Source of the DNA: Isoetes taiwanensis
Taxonomy: Eukaryota; Streptophyta; Lycopodiopsida; Isoetales; Isoetaceae
Assembly (NCBI GenBank): GCA_021234155.1
Contig: JAJEKV010000036.1
Coordinates: 880,777 to 944,776, forward strand
Direction of reading: 5' to 3'
Length of the DNA: 64,000 nt
Both the position numbers and the translations under genes were made by a program. This document shows, piece by piece, positions 23,760-35,639 of this stretch. How positions within the stretch are numbered: the stretch's first letter is position 1; each line of letters opens with the position of its first letter. Below the pieces are notes generated by a model. It saw only the letters and a list, made by a program, of their open reading frames with translations. It was not told the DNA's origin and searched no databases.

Positions 23760-25091
23760 AATCCTCACAATCTTAGAATAGAATAAAATAGAGATAAAGA
23801 TAAAGATAGATTTTTATCGTCCGCGAAAACCCACAGGGTTATGGGACCCATACAAGAAAAGAGGGCAGAAGTCCACACAGCCGGAGCAAAGAAGGCAAAA
23901 GCCCAAACAAAACCCAAGGACAAAGCCACAAAGAAAACAATGGGCCAAGGCCCAAAAAAAACATGAGGGCAAAAAGCCCCAGTACAAACAGGATGAACAT
24001 GCTCATGGATGCTAAGGATATTAGTGCTATTGAGATATTCTAGACATAACCTATCCACGGGTTGGAAGACCAATGGTCTAGAATAATCGCTGCTCCTCCT
24101 CGATAAACTACCCATTTCTTATGCCGGCGCGCTTCCCTTACTCTACAGAGTTCATCCCTGTGCTTGCACAACTGTATTGGAGAAAGATCCTCTTGTACCG
24201 AGAATGCAGCCCCTTTAGGTGATTGCCATGCTGAAGAATATGGAGCTGACTCAACGCATCCTGGAAGCGAACGAGAAGATGACGAGGCCGATTAGGACGC
24301 GTTGCTCCCACCCGAGCAGCACTCACAATTCCAGTAGCAGGAACGTGCATTGTCTCCGTAAAAAATTTCCTTGCTACCTCCAAATATGTCTGTCCTTCTG
24401 CATCCGTCTCTATAACCCCTATAATCCGCAAATTAAGGATCGGTGTATCAGTTATTGAGGCATCCTATGATGAAGACGCCTGGGAGCTAGCAGGAACCCT
24501 GTATTGTGGCAAGTCGGACTGTGAGACCTGAGTCTCTGCATCAACACAGTGTCTGGCCTCAGTCTGAATCTCTGCATCAACACAATGTCTGGCCTCAGTC
24601 TGAGTCTCTGCATCAACACACTGAGTCTCTGCATCAACACACTGTGTTGCCTCAATCTGTGTAGAGATTTCAGTGATACCCTTCACGAGGGATGCGGTCT
24701 CAGGGTCAGATGTCCGTACAGAAGCATATAAAGCATCTGCATTCTCACCACCCTCATATGCTGAATGTGGCACAAAGTCCTTCAGCAACTGCAGTAACTG
24801 TGTCCAACGCTCAACAGAAATAGTGAGAGATGTGGCCACATTTCCTCCCTCAGAATAAATGGCATATAGATGATTCCGGAGTGGAGGCGGGAAACAATGA
24901 GCTTGGAAAGCAAGGGTGTTATTGAACCCAATCCTAAGAGGCTGCTGGGGCCCAAATAGAGAGGAAGGCAAACTGATTGGAGCAGTTGTTGTCAGGCCAT
25001 GAAGTTGGGTCCGAGATCGGGAGCTGGGAGAACGTGGCGGAGGCTGTGGGAGCAAGGGCTGCACTATTGGCGATGGTTTCGTCCTGGCCAT
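23760..25091 (-). mobile_element. LINE with ORF1 (one in-frame stop) and no ORF2
   Basis: ORF1 starts with ATG at 25091 and reads 208 codons to a single TAG at 24465-24467, then continues in the same frame to 24138. Residues 1-60 are Pro/Ser rich. Near residues 165-195 a short repeat gives TQCVDAETQ, EARHCVDAEIQ and similar. After the stop comes an L1-type RNA-binding block: LRIIGVIETDAEG, RVGATRPNRPRHLLVRF. The 3-prime UTR-like tail (24137-23765) ends in AGATAAAGATAAAGATAG-type repeats. No endonuclease or reverse transcriptase lies between, so the element has lost ORF2 or belongs to an ORF1-only family; the 15.1-kb relic has the same layout. Confidence 0.6.
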
Positions 25092-26740
25092 TCACACTCA
25101 AAGCGTTGGTTATTGGGTGTCCTGTGGCTCATGGTGTGCAGAGGTTAGATGCATAGGTTAGATGCAGGAGTGCAGAGGAAATTGGGATAGCAGGATTGGT
25201 GGCAGATGGTTGATGCTGAAGAAGGGGTTGTTGCAGAGAGATTTATGCTAGAACCAAACAAGTCTAAATCTGATTGATGAGCCCCTACTGGAAACAGAAA
25301 TCAGAAATGAAATTCACCTATAAGACTTGATGGCAAGAGGCATTGCGACACTAGAGTCAAGAAAATCATTGCCAGCGTACTTGGAGTATAGAACCATGTT
25401 TCCTGCAGCATCGAGAGTCTTCCGATTGCCTTCTTTTCCAATAGAACCCTACCTGCCGTCTTCTGCCCTGCTTTGCAACCTTAACGAGAACTCTGTCATT
25501 TACAGCCTGGAAAACCTTGATATCATCTGTGGCAAGAGCCAAAAATGCCTAAGCAGTGCTGAAGCCCCTAAGTCTTGATTGGTCCGAGCTCCTCTGGTGG
25601 ATGCTGCACCTCTGGTCCGAGCTCCTCTGATGGGCTGAATCCGGCTGCCTTAGGCTGGACGATAGCGCCTATGAGGCTAGGCGGTGGCGCCTTAGGCTAG
25701 GCGCCTATGAGGCGAGGCGATGGCGCCTTAGGACATAGAATAGAATAGAATAGAATAGAAAACCTTAGAAAAGTGGTCTGAAAAAGAAATCTAAAAAATT
25801 CTCCACTTGTCAGGAAACCAAATTTAAGCAATAGATTTTCAGTATTGGATAACACCGTGGGCTCCTTTGCAACGGTCAATATAGTGCTTATTGTATGGTC
25901 ACATGAAGATATCAACATCGATTCTTTCATGTCGACATGAGCATCTAAATCTGCACAGGGTCACATGAAGATGTCAACTGCACCGGAGCTCCTGAACCGT
26001 TCTTCTTCCTGCTAAGAACTCCATTCTGCCAAGTGTTCTCAGATTTACCACGTGTTCAGATCCAAAGGATTCATGTTGACATGAATCCTTTCAACCGAGT
26101 AGAGAATCGGTGGAAGAGCTCGACGTCAACATGGATGCTTTCATATCAGAAAACTGCATGTGACCCTTCTATTTTAGGTTTTTGACATCTAATGATCGAT
26201 GTCGGCGTCTTCATGTGACCTCGCCCTTACTAGATTCTTTTCTTTGGCACATGACATGAAGGTTGGTGTGAAGGTAGGCATTGCAAATCCTCCACTTCTT
26301 CCTTTATGTTCCACATGCATTCATATTCTTCAATGTAAGTTATTAACCATATAAAATGTTCAAGTAAATCAACCATCACAAGACCATACCACTATGTTTG
26401 TTTGCACTCCCTTTCATCCATTCAAACCAAGCAAGGATTAGCCATGGCATGAATATATTGTTCTCACAATGGCTCTCGCAGCATGTTGTCTCCCGCACTG
26501 AATTAGAGCCACATTGGATTAATCCAATTCCATGAATGTCCAACCAGCTGGATCTCCTAGTAAGTAGGTCGGATTCTACCTCAAAAAAATCTCGAAAGGC
26601 ATGGCATCTACAAGCAGATTCATCGATTGCAGAAAACCTTCAAGGACGACTCTGATGCAGTCAGGTTGTCAAGGTGAAGGTCGGAATTCTTTTAGAATGC
26701 AAAATCCGTAGAATCATAATATGTTTGCTCATTTTATGCA
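25092..26740. other. Gene-free stretch with low-complexity repeats
   Basis: GC-rich GGCGCCTTAGGCTAGGCG-like repeats at 25660-25732, then (TAGAA)n at 25737-25760, and repeated CACATGAAGATGTCAAC and TCATGTTGACATGAATCC motifs between 25900 and 26215. No gene recognised. Confidence 0.55.
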
Positions 26741-26745
26741 AACAA

Positions 26746-27122
26746 AAGCAACGTTTTGCGAAAAACCCTAAATGTACAAAAAGCTCGATTTCGTCGGCGA
26801 AACTCGTCTACTGCGTTCTTGCTCGAGGCCATTGTGTTCTTCGGAGCGACCAGGTTAGTTTCTTTTATTCTTCGTCAAACTGATGTATCTCTGATTACAG
26901 ATTCTGGGTCCGAAGTCTGTTCTTGTCTTTTGTTTTGGGTTCTTCAAGCCAGCAAAATCAATATATTTCCTTTTGGTATGTCATGAATCAAAATTAAAAT
27001 CGCACATCTCTGTCATTATACTTGTTGCAGATCTCTCATTTAGCTCCATCAAAAGAAGACACAGTTGCTTTGAAAAAACGAACTTCAGGTCTTGGAACTG
27101 TTGTATCTATTCTACAAAACAG
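26746..27122 (+). other. Possible two-exon fragment of an unknown plus-strand gene
   Basis: An open block ending CAG|GTTAGT near 26853 (YCVLARGHCVLRSDQ) could be spliced to TTGTTGCAG|ATCTCTC near 27029, giving ISHLAPSKEDTVALKKRTSG and ending ACAG|GTAAAA near 27122. Phases fit, but no continuation or family similarity is seen. It would converge on the 3-prime end of the receptor kinase gene. Low confidence. Confidence 0.2.
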
Positions 27123-27222
27123 GTAAAAACATTTGCATATTTGTACACATTTGCTTCATTTGCTCTTCTGAGTGAATGGAATACTAGAATAAGAGAATGA
27201 CAACCAATTCAGTCGTGCTTTT

Positions 27223-30200
27223 TTATATTAGCTTTTCAGATGTTTCTTCTCCTGTCGATCTCGCGAAGGATCTCCCCTCTTCACTCCATCCAACCTCACA
27301 TACCACTTCTGGAATGCTCACACTTTTAATCAACATCTGCCATACCTCTCTCATTGTCGGCCTTAGTTCTGGATAATTTTGAGTGCACAATACTGCTATT
27401 CTTGCCATTTCCATAGCATCCTCTTCTGCAAAATTATCTTTTAATTTTGGATCCACAATCTCTAACAGGTTACCCATTGGCGCAGCTGCAAGCATGTGAG
27501 CCCAATCTACCAGAACAGTTTGGGCCGGTGGAAGCTTCCAATTAATCGATCTTCTCCCGCTCAAGATCTCCAACAACACCACTCCGAAACTGTACACATC
27601 CACCTTGTCTGATAGCTTGTTTTGCAATGCATATTCTATAAAAATTTTGAAATTAGATATGTGAATGGAAGAACCAGAATGATTAGAATTTCACAAGGAT
27701 TAGAGAAGATGAGTTACCTGGTGCAAGATATCCCACTGTTCCTTGCAATTTGCTGGCTGTAACATGTACGTCCCTCTCACTGTAGAGCCTTGCCATTCCA
27801 AAATCTGAAATACATGCATTTAGTTCTCCATCCAGAAGAATGTTAGCTGCTTTAACATCACAATGGATGACATGAATCTTGGATTCATCGTGCAAATAAG
27901 CTAATCCTGAAGCAGCACCAATGGCTATGTTTCTGCGTGATTCCCAGTCCAGGATTTCATCTGAGTAAAATAAAAGCTTGTCCAGGCTCCCTCTAGGCAT
28001 GAGTTCACAGATAATTATATAGACATCTGAATGCACACAATATCCTCTAATACCTACAAGATTTCGGTGTTGGAGCATGCTAAGGACGGCAATTTCTTTC
28101 CTGAAATCTGCTTCAATTGTGGGATTCTTGTGTGTCAATCGCTTCACTGCTACAGGACCTTCTCGTTGAAGATTTCCCTTGTAAACAGCTCCAAATGCCC
28201 CTTGTCCTATTTTCATCTTGTCGCTGAATCCTTCTGTTGCTTTGAACACATCTTGATATGCGTACACTTTAGGACCAAGGGGCAAGAAATTGCCCTCTGT
28301 GGCTCTAGGAAACAAGTGTAGCTGGTGGTCACTTTTTGCTTTGCCTCGATGCCAAAGAAAAATAATGACTAAAATGATAGCAAGAAATGCCAAAGATCCT
28401 ATTGTCAACCCAATTATCAATCCTAATTTGGTCTCTTTTTTGCTTTCTGCAATGGACAAGCTTACTACAGAGAAGGCAGAAAGCATCGGACCGTGCAATG
28501 ATGGATCTGTAAACTCATTTTGAAGATCAGCAACCAACTCAATGGAGAGCAACCCATTGCTTACTTCCACTTCTTTCCACAACTGAATAGGATTTGAGCC
28601 ATTTGCAACTTTCACCACATCTAGATCCTTACTTAGCATCGTTCTCTGAACATAGACATCGAACACTCTATCCCCTTCTTCTGCGCTAGTTATTTCAAAA
28701 AAATACAGCGTGACGTTGTATCTTCCGTTCTGAAGCTGTGTAGCATAGTAGGCTAGGTAATTGGAAGACCATCTCATTGATGCATAGGGTTCCTGAAATT
28801 GAGAACTGGATTTAATGCCGGAATAATTACCTGATATTTCCAGTGCCCATGTGTCCTGGTCAAGCAGTATTGGGCTGTTTGCTGTTGCAGTGTCCTTTGC
28901 AAAACTTATACTGCCTTTTCTAACTTCATCACCACCAGTGTTAACATAGAGTGTGGAATGGTTACCTGGTGTGGAAGGTATACAGGGATCCAAAAACCCG
29001 GGTTTTGCATTGCAGCTGTATGTATTGCCATCGTTGAAGTAATTGAACGCGAAATTACTCCGCACATTGCGGCCAATACTGGGCACTGAACCGCTAAACA
29101 AATTATGTGAGAGGTTGAGCGATATCAATGCAGAAGAGGACGTAAGTGCCCCTGGAATACTGCCACTTAAGTTATTATGGCATAGACTTATGTCTTGGAC
29201 AATAGGAAGCTGCAAATTGGATGGAATGGCACCAGAAAGCATGTTGAATCCTATGTCCAGATATGTCAAGCTAGAAAAACTGCCACTGAACAGAGGTCCA
29301 CTAAAATTGTTCCTATGAAGCCACAAAATTTCGAGATCGTTGGCTACGCTCTCCAAAACTTCAATGCTGCCCCTGAGGTTGTTATAGGATAGCCTCAGAT
29401 CCCTAATTTTCGACAAATTTGCAAATGATGCAGGGATGGTTCCGTTTAGTTGATTGACATGAAGTCGAAGAATAGATAGCTTACTGAGGAGTCCTAATTC
29501 TGATGGAATCTGACCATCAAAAGCATTTCCCTGCAAATACAGTTCGGTAAGATTCTTCAAGTTACCAATTGAGGAAGGTATCTGACCTGCAAGTCTGTTG
29601 TTATCAAGGCGTAGATTTTGAAGGCTAACAATCTTATCAATATCAGAAGGAATCTGGCCAGTAAACTGGTTGGTTCCTAAACCCAGAAAAGTAAGAGCAG
29701 TGAGATTGATGATGGAAGGAGGGATAGACCCTGTAAGCTGGTTTCTATCGAGGTAAAGAAACTGAAGCTCACGAAGTTGTCCAATTTCTGATGGTATAGG
29801 ACCATGAATACTGTTAACTCGCAGTGTTAATTGTTCCAAGGCAGTGAGATTAGCAAGTGAAGAAGGAATGGGGCCTGTAAGCTGATTGTTGTCAAGGTTG
29901 AGGCTTTGCATTTTGGCGAGCTTCCCAAACTCTGGAGGAATCTGCCCAGTAAAGCCGTTAGAACCCAAGAATAATTGCTGCAGCTCGCTAAGATTGCTAA
30001 TGGAAGAGGGAATGGAGCCAGTGAGCATGTTGCTTCCTAGATCCAGACGAGTAAGGGAAGATAATTTTGATACAGAAGTTGGGATTGTACCTGTTAGGCC
30101 CAAACCAGGAAGATTGATTTCAGTAATGCGGTTGTTTGTGCAGGTAATGCCGTACAAAAATTGGTCACATACGCCAGTGAGGTTCCAGTATTGCTGGATG

Positions 30201-30328
30201 TTCCATGCGGAGGCCATATCTTGGAGGGCAGATAGCTCCCCTTGGCTCACTGATTCAACTATGGAAGCTCCCCATTTCCATAGCAGTACAACCAGCAGCA
30301 AAACAACGGAGACCCTAGTGCTAGCCAT
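27223..30328 (-). CDS. LRR-malectin receptor-like kinase, non-RD type
   Basis: Plasma-membrane receptor kinase of 1007 aa in two exons (30328-27718 and 27635-27223). The 82-bp intron (GTAACT..TATAG) sits inside the activation segment, and joining restores the APEY motif. Order: signal peptide (about 1-28), N-terminal cap (CDQFLYGITC), about 15 LRRs of the LxxLxLxxNxLxGxIP type (residues 70-430), malectin-like domain (about 455-625), transmembrane helix (about 632-655, IIGLTIGSLAFLAI), kinase (about 700-975). The kinase has GQGAFGAVYKG, VAVKRL and DFGMAR. The catalytic loop reads IHCDVKAANILLD, Cys in place of the Arg of HRD, so it is non-RD, a class common among pattern-recognition receptors. 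All catalytic residues are present and no lesion is seen. Ligand and pathway cannot be told from sequence. Confidence 0.93.
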
Positions 30329-30396
30329 CCAACGGAGATGAACAAACAGAGAGCACTTTTTTCCTTCCTAAAATATCTTTTTGGGAATGGCATTAG

Positions 30397-30408
30397 GCTA
30401 TATAAGGG
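30397..30408 (-). promoter_or_regulatory. TATA box of the receptor kinase gene
   Basis: The minus strand reads CCCTTATATAGCC about 75 nt upstream of the ATG at 30328, a good TATA position for a transcription start about 30 nt further on. No other promoter element was assigned. Confidence 0.5.
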
Positions 30409-30409
30409 G

Positions 30410-31860
30410 TAGGGTCCAGCTAAAGTTCTTTTGTGGTTGTTTTTCTATGGCCCATCAAGATAGGAAATTCCATTAATATCGTACAATTCGCTCATCATAT
30501 TTGACTCATACGTCTTGCTCTCACAACGCAATGACCATTGCCAATTATAAGCAATAATGGTACTTTGAACATTTGTAACACATGTAACATGCATTGGAGG
30601 GTTGCCTTCTTTGAAACATGCAGTGACGCTAACACAGGGTTGCCTTCTTTGTTTGAGGAGGTTCTTATTTGTTATAATTTTCCCATGAGAGGCTTTATTG
30701 AGTATTTACGGTGTAAAAGCCATGCTGCGTCAGGGCCTTTTAGACAGGATTCGAAAGCTAAGATAGAATCAGTCCAGCGTGAAAAACAAACAAAAGTTCT
30801 ACTCCTTTTTAGACAAGGATAGGAACAAACAAACAAAACAAACAAAAGCTCCATTTGCATGTAAACTTTAATTGGTCTTCAGAAACGATCTAGCGTGAAG
30901 AATCAAGTGGAAGTTTTATAAACAATGACCTGCAAGAAAGCTTGAGAAAAGGAAAATGGGCTTGTTCAAATTATATCCACAAACTAACAATGTGCATGTA
31001 TCTCACTAACAGAGCAAAAAGAAATGCAGAAGACCTTTGAATATGCATATGAACATTTTCTTCTCAACAATTTTTGAATGGAGCCTTGATAAGTATTTGT
31101 ATTACTCCCACTTGATTGCTCCAAAAAAGGATGCGGATGATAATGAGATATCTTCAAATATATAATTCATAATAATGTCCGTGCAAAATCGAATAAGAAC
31201 ACTAAGAACACCTTATTCCAATGCAAGATTTGTCCAACATTTTCTGTAATATGCTAAATAACGCAAAAAAAATGTATCATAAAATGATAGAACAAAATAA
31301 GAAGTGAAAATAGAATATATTGTTGCCTTGTTTTGATGGGAATCCAACTTAATCGAACACAAACACTTAATGGCCTAGTCCATGGTCATCTAAAAATATT
31401 CATCTACATATAAGCTGCCTCTACTATTCCACCATACATCAATCCAGTATAATACTTGTGTCTTACGTGCAAAAATTAAATTGCTCATTTTGCTCCTTTT
31501 TAAACCTCTGTGATTGATGCGTGTGAGGCATAACCTTACCTGCATGAATTGATCTATCTTCCCCCTTTTCTCTGGGTGGCCACAAAGGCCATAAAGCAAA
31601 AAAGACTATTGTTTTCATGTGAATCTTGGTTTCTAAGGTGCAATTGTCGCATGCGCAAGTGACATGCACATGCATCATGCGCATTTGCTAGACATGCACA
31701 TGCGACATGTTTCTTGCCATGCGAGATGTTTCAGGGAAGGTTTACGATTACTGGATTTCCCTCATGATTGGGCCTTTGGTCTAGTGGTAACACACTAATC
31801 TTAGATCATTTATGTCTTGCGCTCAAGATCAACTAGAATCACATGATGCATAGTTTCGTT
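30410..31860. other. Intergenic, no gene seen
   Basis: AT-rich DNA with alternating CATGCACATGC motifs near 31650-31700. The string TTTGGTCTAGTGGTAAC at 31778 looks like a Pol III A box but no tRNA follows. Confidence 0.6.
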
Positions 31861-31861
31861 C

Positions 31862-32182
31862 TGTAACGGATCCGTGGGAGACTGCTCGAGTAGATATTGG
31901 TGTGGCATTTCCTGATACCAACCATAAGAGGGTGGGATGGATTTCCCATAAATACTCGGATGTTTTGGCTAGTTGGTTAGGCTGGGGTGGTTAAGGAACA
32001 TTAGATTTGTTATCAGGGCAGGGCTCGAGTCTCCATTGGGGCATAAGTGACATGGATGTCATATGACATGTAATTCCACCGTGGAGGGAAAGTATGAGCA
32101 TGATGCTCGAGGACGAGCATACTTCTAGTGGGAGAGATTGTAACGGACCCATAGGGGACTGCTCGAGTAGATCTTGGCATTG
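31862..32182 (+). mobile_element. Miniature LTR retrotransposon (TRIM-like)
   Basis: A left terminal repeat starts TGTAACGGATCC at 31862 and seems to end GGAACA near 32000. A sequence matching the initiator-Met tRNA primer site follows at about 32007 (TGTTATCAGGGC against the usual TGGTATCAGAGC). A polypurine tract AGTGGGAGAGA at 32127-32137 comes just before a second TGTAACGGACCC at 32139. The two repeat starts share GGACTGCTCGAGTAGAT or a near match, but the right one diverges after about 45 nt, so it is truncated. The internal part is about 135 nt and non-coding. The order LTR-PBS-PPT-LTR is diagnostic; a solo fragment mosaic is the alternative. Confidence 0.6.
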
Positions 32183-32459
32183 TCACAATTTAGAAGCATA
32201 TTCAGAAGTCCCCAAGCACTTAGTATTTTCGCCATAGTACTCATGATTCAGTTGATTTATATATTTGTCATTAACAACATTGTCTTTGATCACACACTTG
32301 TTTCTGGGCTGAAACATTGAAGCATGCATTGATTTATTTCCATTCATTTGTTCATTGAAATTCCTATTCGTTCAATGTCTTTGTTTCATGCACTTTTCCA
32401 TTCATTAGCTTCCTCCAATTTCTTTTATCACATCTATTGTTTTTCATTCCTTGGCTTGT

Positions 32460-32790
32460 AATTATCCTGCAAGAAGCTTTATTGACATAATGAGCTGGAT
32501 AAGAAACGGCTGAAAGCCAAGCTTTTCTATGGCATAAGCAATAAAATTCCATCTAATAGTATCAAAGGCCTTTTTAAAATCTAGATTAAGAAGGATGCAT
32601 TCTTGATTAGAAAGTTTATTTCAATATAACCCTTCCATAGCTGCAGTATAGTTCTCAAGAATGAATCTATTAGAGAGAAAGGCAGTTGATTTAGACTTAT
32701 GCAATTTTGCAAGTGACCTTTAATCCCCAGGACAATGATTTTGGCACAGATCTTATAAGTGGAATTTATTAAAGAAAGCTAATAATATAT
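32460..32790 (-). mobile_element. LINE reverse-transcriptase fragment
   Basis: The minus strand reads FLSNRFILENYTAAMEGL and then ECILLNLDFKKAFDTIRWNF and AYAIEKLGF. These are the RT blocks of plant LINEs (the LDFxKAFD block and the following WNF helix). Stops and frame changes are present; no YADD box was found. Confidence 0.75.
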
Positions 32791-33486
32791 CTTGTATTGG
32801 CTTGTCTCATATATGCAAGAAACTTAAACCACATATCATTTTTCATCCACTCTGGCTTTGTAGGCTCCTCGTTAATCTTTCTTGTGCACAAGACCCTCTC
32901 ACAAACACTCCTTTTTGTATCTTTAATACCTTTAGAAAGGCATTTTCGCCAATGCTTTTTGTCCCATTCAGCCCATGGAAAAATCAAACCTTAATGGTTA
33001 TAAAAATTCAAAATTACTTTTCAGACTAATTTTCACTTGAACGTATTTAGAATTAGACATTTCAAGAATATAAAATTTTAATTTTTAGTGATTTAACAAA
33101 TTTAAAATTTGGCAATCCTGATAGTTTGCAAATGAAATTCGATGGTTCGATAAACGATTGACTTAAAGCTATTATAAGAATTTCTCAATTTACAAACTTT
33201 TATATTTTTAAAAACATGTTTAAGAAAGTTTTTAGGTTGAAATCAATTAAATTATAAAGTTAATATTTTAGTAATAACTATTGAATAATTTATTATTAAT
33301 GAAATAAAATATATTCAAACCTAATCAATAATAAATTATTCAATGTATTTACAGATAAACATAATCATTTAATTAATTCCTAATCTAAAACTTTATTTAC
33401 CTATTTTGAAAAAATATCATTTCAATTATATAGCATTTATTTTAGATAATTCTAAATAAATAAAAGTGAAAATTAATTTAGAAAGC
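32790..33486. other. AT-rich stretch, no gene assigned
   Basis: A short minus frame at 32987-32769 (PWAEWDKKHWRKC) has no family I recognise. The remainder is very AT-rich. Confidence 0.5.
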
Positions 33487-34745
33487 TTCTTTTTTTTTTG
33501 TTTTTTTTTTGGAGAAAAGGAAGATTTCTATTAATCATAAAAGGTTACATAAAAGACAAAGGAGAACCCGTTAGGTTCAGCAATTTCCAAAATGCCAACT
33601 ATTTGTATATACACTGGAGTTCAGGAAACCAGAAAGTCACAGCCTACAAAATTGGGACAGGAATCTATTATATACACTGAGCTGAAGAAGAGGAAGCCCG
33701 ATGAAGGTTAAAGATCTTGAAGGATGAAATCCGGGTCTGATCCAGTGTCGTCTTCTTTAATGATCACCAAATCTGTAGCCACCGGGTCCAATTGCCAGCC
33801 AATTTCGTTCCATTCGGGGGGAAAGTCGAAGAACCAAAGAGGGGGCACATCTGAGAAGAGGATGAGAGCTTCTCCATGAGCATCATGCAAGGCTTTATGA
33901 TGGTAGAAGATGTCTCTGAAATGGAGGAATTGACTATCAGTAAGCAGCCTTTCATAACAGAAGAGAAACCTGTCAAGGATATGGGCCTGGTATCCATTCA
34001 GCATGGCTTGAGCTTGTTCAGATCTTGATCAATGGAGGGAGGAATGGGCCACAATTGTTCATTGTTGAATATCTCTGTAGCAGCCGCATAATTAGATAAA
34101 TCAGGAAAGGTGGGCTTACAGTTCATCCTCATAATGAAAGCAATCAGCAGCTCTGAATATCACAAAATGATCGTTAGTAATAATCATACCATTACACACA
34201 AAGATGTAATTAAGGCCTACAAATTTCCCTATTGTGAGCCAAGCATTATCAGATTTATCTTGTTTGCCATTCTTGTGAGCCATTGCAATTCTGGATATCT
34301 CTATTTGAAAAGCTACTTTCATCCAGGCAATATCCACCTTATGATTTGAATAATTGACCTTGTTCCTGTGTTTCCAAATAATCCAGAGGGCAGTCTGCTT
34401 AATAGTGTTAAGAAATTTATTAGACCCTTTTAGAAGATCCATCAGATTGGCCCAGTTGCCTATATTATGACCTTTTGCCTTAAGATAGTCATCTAACCAT
34501 CTCCAGAAGTCTCTAATTTTGGACAGTCGAAAATATGACTGGTAGTCTCAGGGCTATGTCCACAAAGTTTACATTTGGGATTGATTTGTAGATCTTTACA
34601 TCTTCTGGACATCCTATAGTTAGTTGGGAGAGCGTGATGCAGGCATCTCCAAATAAACATTTGCACTTTGGGCTGAGAGTAAGAGAAAGCAATTTTATAC
34701 TTTGGTATTCTTTATACTTTTGATCTAAAGATAAACAAAACAAAT
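33487..34745 (-). mobile_element. LINE 3-prime fragment with poly-A (minus strand)
   Basis: The minus strand gives KVQMFIWRCLHHALPTN, then CKLCGHSPETTSHIFDCP (zinc-binding domain) near 34660-34530, and ALWIIWKHRNKVNYS near 34405-34360. These are the C-terminal blocks of a plant LINE ORF2. The element ends at T-runs on the plus strand (33490-33511), the poly-A tail. It is a different family from the 10.4/22.9-kb copies. Confidence 0.8.
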
Positions 34746-34779
34746 GATTAGAATCATTAAGAGTTAAAAATACGGTTGA

Positions 34780-35080
34780 TTGGATAATTCTAAGTAAATC
34801 AAAGTGAAAATTAATTTAGAAAACAATTTTATACTTTGGTCTTGTGTTTCCAAATAATCCAGAGGGCAGTCTGCTTAATAGTGTTAAGAAACTGGTACTC
34901 TCAGGGCTATGTCCACTTGCACTTTGGGCTGAGAGTAAGAGAAAACAATTTTATACTTTGGTATTCTTCATACTTTTGATCTAAAGATAAACAAAACAAA
35001 TGATTAGAATCAATAAGAGTAATAAAGGCCCACGTTCCTCAAAAAAAAAAAAAAACATTCTAAATAAATAAAAGTGAAAA
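34780..35080. repeat. Rearranged partial duplicates of the adjacent LINE
   Basis: Contains TTTCCAAATAATCCAGAGGG (as at 34371), then CTCAGGGCTATGTCCAC (as at 34545) and TTTGGGCTGAGAGTAAGAG (as at 34666), joined with internal deletions. TTTTATACTTTGG recurs about five times from 34690 to 35110. It ends at an A-run near 35041. Confidence 0.8.
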
Positions 35081-35263
35081 TTAATTTATAAAGCAATTTT
35101 ATACTTTGGTAACCTTCATACTTTTGATTTAAAGATCAACAAAATAAATGGTTAAAATAAATAGGAGTTAAAAATACTGTTGATCTTCATATGACATCCT
35201 TGAAGTATATATCTATTAGATTTGAATAAGTTTAAATTTTGTTAAATATGCCATATTATTATT

Positions 35264-35635
35264 TTGGAAGGACTGTTAGCAGTAGTTCAAACTCAGGTTA
35301 CAGAATTGCATGCACAACTTAGTGGCATGAAAAATAGAAGATCGTGCATGACACTGAGATTGCTAGTCTCCAGCTACATGTCTCCACTCAAGGGTCCCTC
35401 GTCTTCACAAGCCATGTATCCTCACCGCAAGATCAAGGAACAACTCCGTCTCATTACTGAGAAAGACAACAGAATCCATGATCTGGAACAACAGTTGAAA
35501 CAGGCAATCCAGCCTATCCATGCAGAAAGAAGCCCCTCCCCTGCATGGTTCAAGAGAAAGAGAGAGGAAACTGCTGAGACGAAGAGAAAATGCCGATTTG
35601 AGAAGCTGAAGAAGACTTCTATTATAAAAGCCTGA
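35264..35635 (+). CDS. Small coiled-coil/basic open frame, unrecognised
   Basis: 123-aa open frame. The middle is heptad-like (KIKEQLRLITEKDNRIHDLEQ) and the C-terminus is basic (WFKRKREETAETKRKCRFE). It may be the last exon of a larger coiled-coil protein whose upstream part is absent, or a captured fragment. No domain name is assigned. Confidence 0.35.
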   Translation: MEGLLAVVQTQVTELHAQLSGMKNRRSCMTLRLLVSSYMSPLKGPSSSQAMYPHRKIKEQLRLITEKDNRIHDLEQQLKQAIQPIHAERSPSPAWFKRKREETAETKRKCRFEKLKKTSIIKA

Positions 35636-35639
35636 ACCA

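Noticed and set aside
24452-24858. Repetitive open frames opposite LINE ORF1
   Set aside because: They mirror the short repeat (CAACACA..CTGAGTC) of ORF1 and carry no independent signal.
28031-30341. Several plus-strand open frames opposite the receptor kinase
   Set aside because: They are antisense shadows of a conserved coding sequence.
31772-31845. tRNA gene
   Set aside because: TGGTCTAGTGGTAAC resembles an A box, but there is no acceptor stem, no good anticodon arm and only a poor B box.
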